This document shows positions 5,307 through 6,669 of a DNA stretch of 6,669 nt, piece after piece. Below the pieces are notes generated by a model that saw only the letters and a list, made by a program, of their open reading frames with translations, searched no databases and was not told where the DNA came from. Position numbers and translations under genes: made by a program. Positions within the stretch are counted from its first letter, which is position 1; the number at the start of each line of letters is the position of its first letter. The DNA comes from an uncultured Lachnospiraceae bacterium (lineage in GTDB: Bacteria > Bacillota > Clostridia > Lachnospirales > Lachnospiraceae), in the NCBI GenBank assembly GCA_947565255.1, contig CANOFI010000137.1, positions 1 through 6,669 of the forward strand. Direction: 5' to 3'.

Positions 5307-6092
5307 TTATGAAAAAGGAAAGATATGATTTGCTTTCATAAATTCCAGGGAAATTCGTTGTTTTTCCACGGAGGCGGTTTCAATCAGCACGGAGGGCATG
5401 ATACCGCAGGAGCGGATGACTGAATCAAAAAGTGTCCAGTCGATAGAGACGCTTCCAACAGGCGCATGCAGGTCGGAAATGCCGTCATTATCATTCAGGT
5501 GAAGATGCTTTACATAAGGCGCAGAAGCCTTCATCCAGTCTGCGATGGCAGTATTTGAGAGAAATGCATGTGCGACATCCAGACACAGATGAATATTCGG
5601 GCAGTGTTCAACAGCCCTGCCAAAGGAAAGGAAGAGCTCAGGGGTCAGATCGAACATATTCTCCATATATATCTGCTGTCCCGGATACTCTTCTGCCAGG
5701 GCGGTAAAGAATGAAACATTTCGCTGCAGCCAGTTGCTGCAATAAGCAGTGTTATGAAAATTAGCAATATAATTGGTATGGAATATCACTCCGCGGACGC
5801 CAAGAGCACAGGCAATATCCATTGACTGATGGATTCTGCGCGAGGAGATTTCGCGGATTTGCGGGTCGTCGCTGTGCACAGTAATATCAAGAAATACGCC
5901 GTGCAGCGTATCGTTGCTTCGATTGCGGTTGAGCCGCAGATAGAAATTAATGAGTTCATCAACAAGAGCTGGATTGTCTAATACTTCCGGCAGAAAGAAA
6001 TCATTATATTCAAATGCAGCCTGATACTCCTCAGACAGCTGCAGGGAGTCCTGGATTCGGTTTTTTGATGGGATAATTTCTAATAATGACAT
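5307..6092 (-). CDS. Sugar phosphate isomerase/epimerase family TIM-barrel protein
   Basis: This 261-residue cytosolic protein belongs to the xylose isomerase-like TIM-barrel superfamily (AP endonuclease 2 type), which includes sugar epimerases, hydroxypyruvate isomerase-like enzymes, inosose dehydratases and endonuclease IV. The barrel strands and metal ligands are recognisable in order: FEYN (27-30), HGVFLDIT (64-71), VIFHTNY (102-108), IYMEN with Glu144, CLDVAH with Asp172 and His175, HLHLNDN with His198, LHAPVG with His209, and VLIETAS with Glu238. The usual Glu/Asp/His/Glu divalent-metal set therefore appears intact. The length is typical of the short members. An AAGGTAGG ribosome binding site precedes the start. 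The natural substrate cannot be told from sequence, and no sugar transporter or catabolic neighbour is in the window. It is transcribed alone toward the shared terminator and diverges from the GAF-domain gene. Confidence 0.88.
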   Translation of the reverse strand: MSLLEIIPSKNRIQDSLQLSEEYQAAFEYNDFFLPEVLDNPALVDELINFYLRLNRNRSNDTLHGVFLDITVHSDDPQIREISSRRIHQSMDIACALGVRGVIFHTNYIANFHNTAYCSNWLQRNVSFFTALAEEYPGQQIYMENMFDLTPELFLSFGRAVEHCPNIHLCLDVAHAFLSNTAIADWMKASAPYVKHLHLNDNDGISDLHAPVGSVSIDWTLFDSVIRSCGIMPSVLIETASVEKQRISLEFMKANHIFPFS

Positions 6093-6116
6093 AATGTACC
6101 TACCTTGTATGTATTT

Positions 6117-6160
6117 CGTCAGACAATTTTATGAGGCAGTCCGGCTGCCGGCACCTGACA
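6117..6160 (-). promoter_or_regulatory. Short structured leader of the isomerase-like gene with the shared word CAGGTGCCGG
   Basis: On the minus strand the predicted transcript begins near 6159 with GTCAGGTGCCGG, followed at once by CAGCCGGAC. TGTCAG (6160-6155) can pair with CTGACG (6122-6117), and GGCAG can pair with CTGCC around a CCGGA loop inside. CAGGTGCCGG (6157-6148) and GCAGCCGGAC (6148-6139) both also occur, in the same order but spaced apart, in the leader of the repeat-protein gene at 3789-3798 and 3839-3848. No T-run follows, so it is not a terminator. It could be an operator or an RNA element; this is a tentative call. Confidence 0.35.
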
Positions 6161-6165
6161 ATATA

Positions 6166-6194
6166 ATGATATATGAAAATGATTCGCTTTGCAA
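6166..6194 (-). promoter_or_regulatory. Sigma-A promoter of the isomerase-like gene; palindromic -35 may be shared with the divergent gene
   Basis: On the minus strand, TTGCAA (6194-6189, 4 of 6 to the -35 consensus) and TATCAT (6171-6166, 5 of 6 to the -10 consensus) are separated by exactly 17 bases, so transcription should start near 6159. TTGCAA is its own reverse complement. On the + strand it could also act as a -35 for CATAAT (6214-6219), but at a 19-base spacing, so a promoter for the GAF-domain gene there is only weakly supported. Confidence 0.55.
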
Positions 6195-6299
6195 TTATTA
6201 TTTTTTAAGAAAGCATAATTTTGCAGCAGTATGTACGGATATAGGAATCGCATTTGATTCGTTATTTGCTGTCTGCAGAATAAGCAAGAGGTGGAGCAG

Positions 6300-6669
6300 A
6301 TGATTGAATTTACAGAAAAGCAATTTCGTGAAATATTAGAAATCGGTATATTGCTTGCGATGGAGAAAAACCACAACCGATTGTTTGAACTGATTGTGGA
6401 AAATGCTATGGATATCACGCATTGCGATGGCGGGACGCTGTATCTGGCTTATGACAATCGGCTGGAATTCAAGATTATGCGCACGATTTCTCTGAATATT
6501 TATCGCGGCGGGGATGGAAAGGTCATTGATCTGCCGCCGGTGCCCATGAGAGAAGAGAACGTATGTTCGTATTCCGGTATCCATCGTGAGACCATTAATA
6601 TTGCAGATGTATATGACAGTGATAAATTTGATTTTTCAGAAAATTATACAAAAATAAAATATTTACCTT
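6300..6669 (+). CDS. GAF-domain signalling protein, N-terminal part (truncated by window end)
   Basis: Translation from 6300 gives 123 residues with no stop before the window ends, so only the N-terminus is seen. A short helix (about 1-35, including EIGILLAMEKN) leads into a GAF domain. The pattern AMDITHCDGGTLYL (36-49) followed by LEFKIMRTISLNI (55-67), DLPPVP (77-82), ENVCSY (86-91) and INIADVYDSDKFDFS (99-113) closely resembles the GAF domains found at the N-terminus of clostridial HD-GYP phosphodiesterases and some diguanylate cyclases. The missing C-terminus is thus probably an HD-GYP or GGDEF output domain, but that is inference. No membrane segment precedes the domain, so it is cytoplasmic. 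The start is well supported by GAGGTGG (6288-6294) five bases upstream, and an in-frame TGA at 6255 limits upstream extension. The gene is divergent from the isomerase-like gene. Confidence 0.85.
   Translation, partial: MIEFTEKQFREILEIGILLAMEKNHNRLFELIVENAMDITHCDGGTLYLAYDNRLEFKIMRTISLNIYRGGDGKVIDLPPVPMREENVCSYSGIHRETINIADVYDSDKFDFSENYTKIKYLP

Noticed and set aside
6094..6303. 69-codon plus-strand open frame in the divergent spacer
   Set aside because: It lacks a ribosome binding site, covers the promoter and leader of the isomerase-like gene, and overlaps the better-supported start of the GAF gene in a different frame.

Overview
The window looks like chromosomal DNA of a low-to-moderate GC Gram-positive anaerobe, most likely a Clostridia member of the Lachnospiraceae type. 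This is inferred from strong AGGAGG-type ribosome binding sites, sigma-A-like promoters, the VTC-domain / DUF4956 / Cthe_2159-like gene set, and a GAF-domain protein whose N-terminus resembles those of clostridial signalling proteins. No tRNA, rRNA, CRISPR array, transposase or phage gene is visible.

Left part (1-3675): after a 282-base non-coding stretch comes a tight three-gene operon on the + strand. It encodes a soluble polyphosphate-polymerase-like VTC/TTM-fold protein (283-993), a polytopic DUF4956 membrane protein (1010-1681), and a secreted right-handed beta-helix protein of the Cthe_2159 'carbohydrate-binding domain' family (1695-3560) with a Gly/Met-rich tandem-repeat tail. The gaps are only 16 and 13 bases, and a long-stem terminator (3613-3675) closes the operon. 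A plausible reading, by analogy with the eukaryotic VTC complex, is that the cytoplasmic enzyme makes a polyanion, DUF4956 is its membrane partner, and the beta-helix protein acts at the cell surface. The full function is uncharacterised as far as I know. At the extreme left edge, a minus-strand ribosome binding site and extended -10 suggest a divergent gene starting just outside the window.

Middle (3676-5304): a strong extended -10 promoter is followed by a leader of about 190 bases that can close on itself with a roughly 10-bp long-range helix. This leads into a secreted protein of unknown function (3966-5195) with a Pro/Ser/Glu/Lys linker made of 54-bp repeats and a short beta-rich C-terminal end. 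A probable bidirectional terminator (5247-5304) separates it from the convergent gene.

Right part (5305-6669): a minus-strand sugar-phosphate isomerase/epimerase-like TIM-barrel gene (5307-6092) with its metal-ligand motifs intact diverges from a + strand GAF-domain gene (from 6300) cut by the window end. The latter is probably a regulatory phosphodiesterase or cyclase. The 207-base divergent spacer holds a good promoter for the isomerase-like gene. Its short leader shares two 10-base words with the leader of the repeat protein, which is the most unexpected non-coding pattern here.
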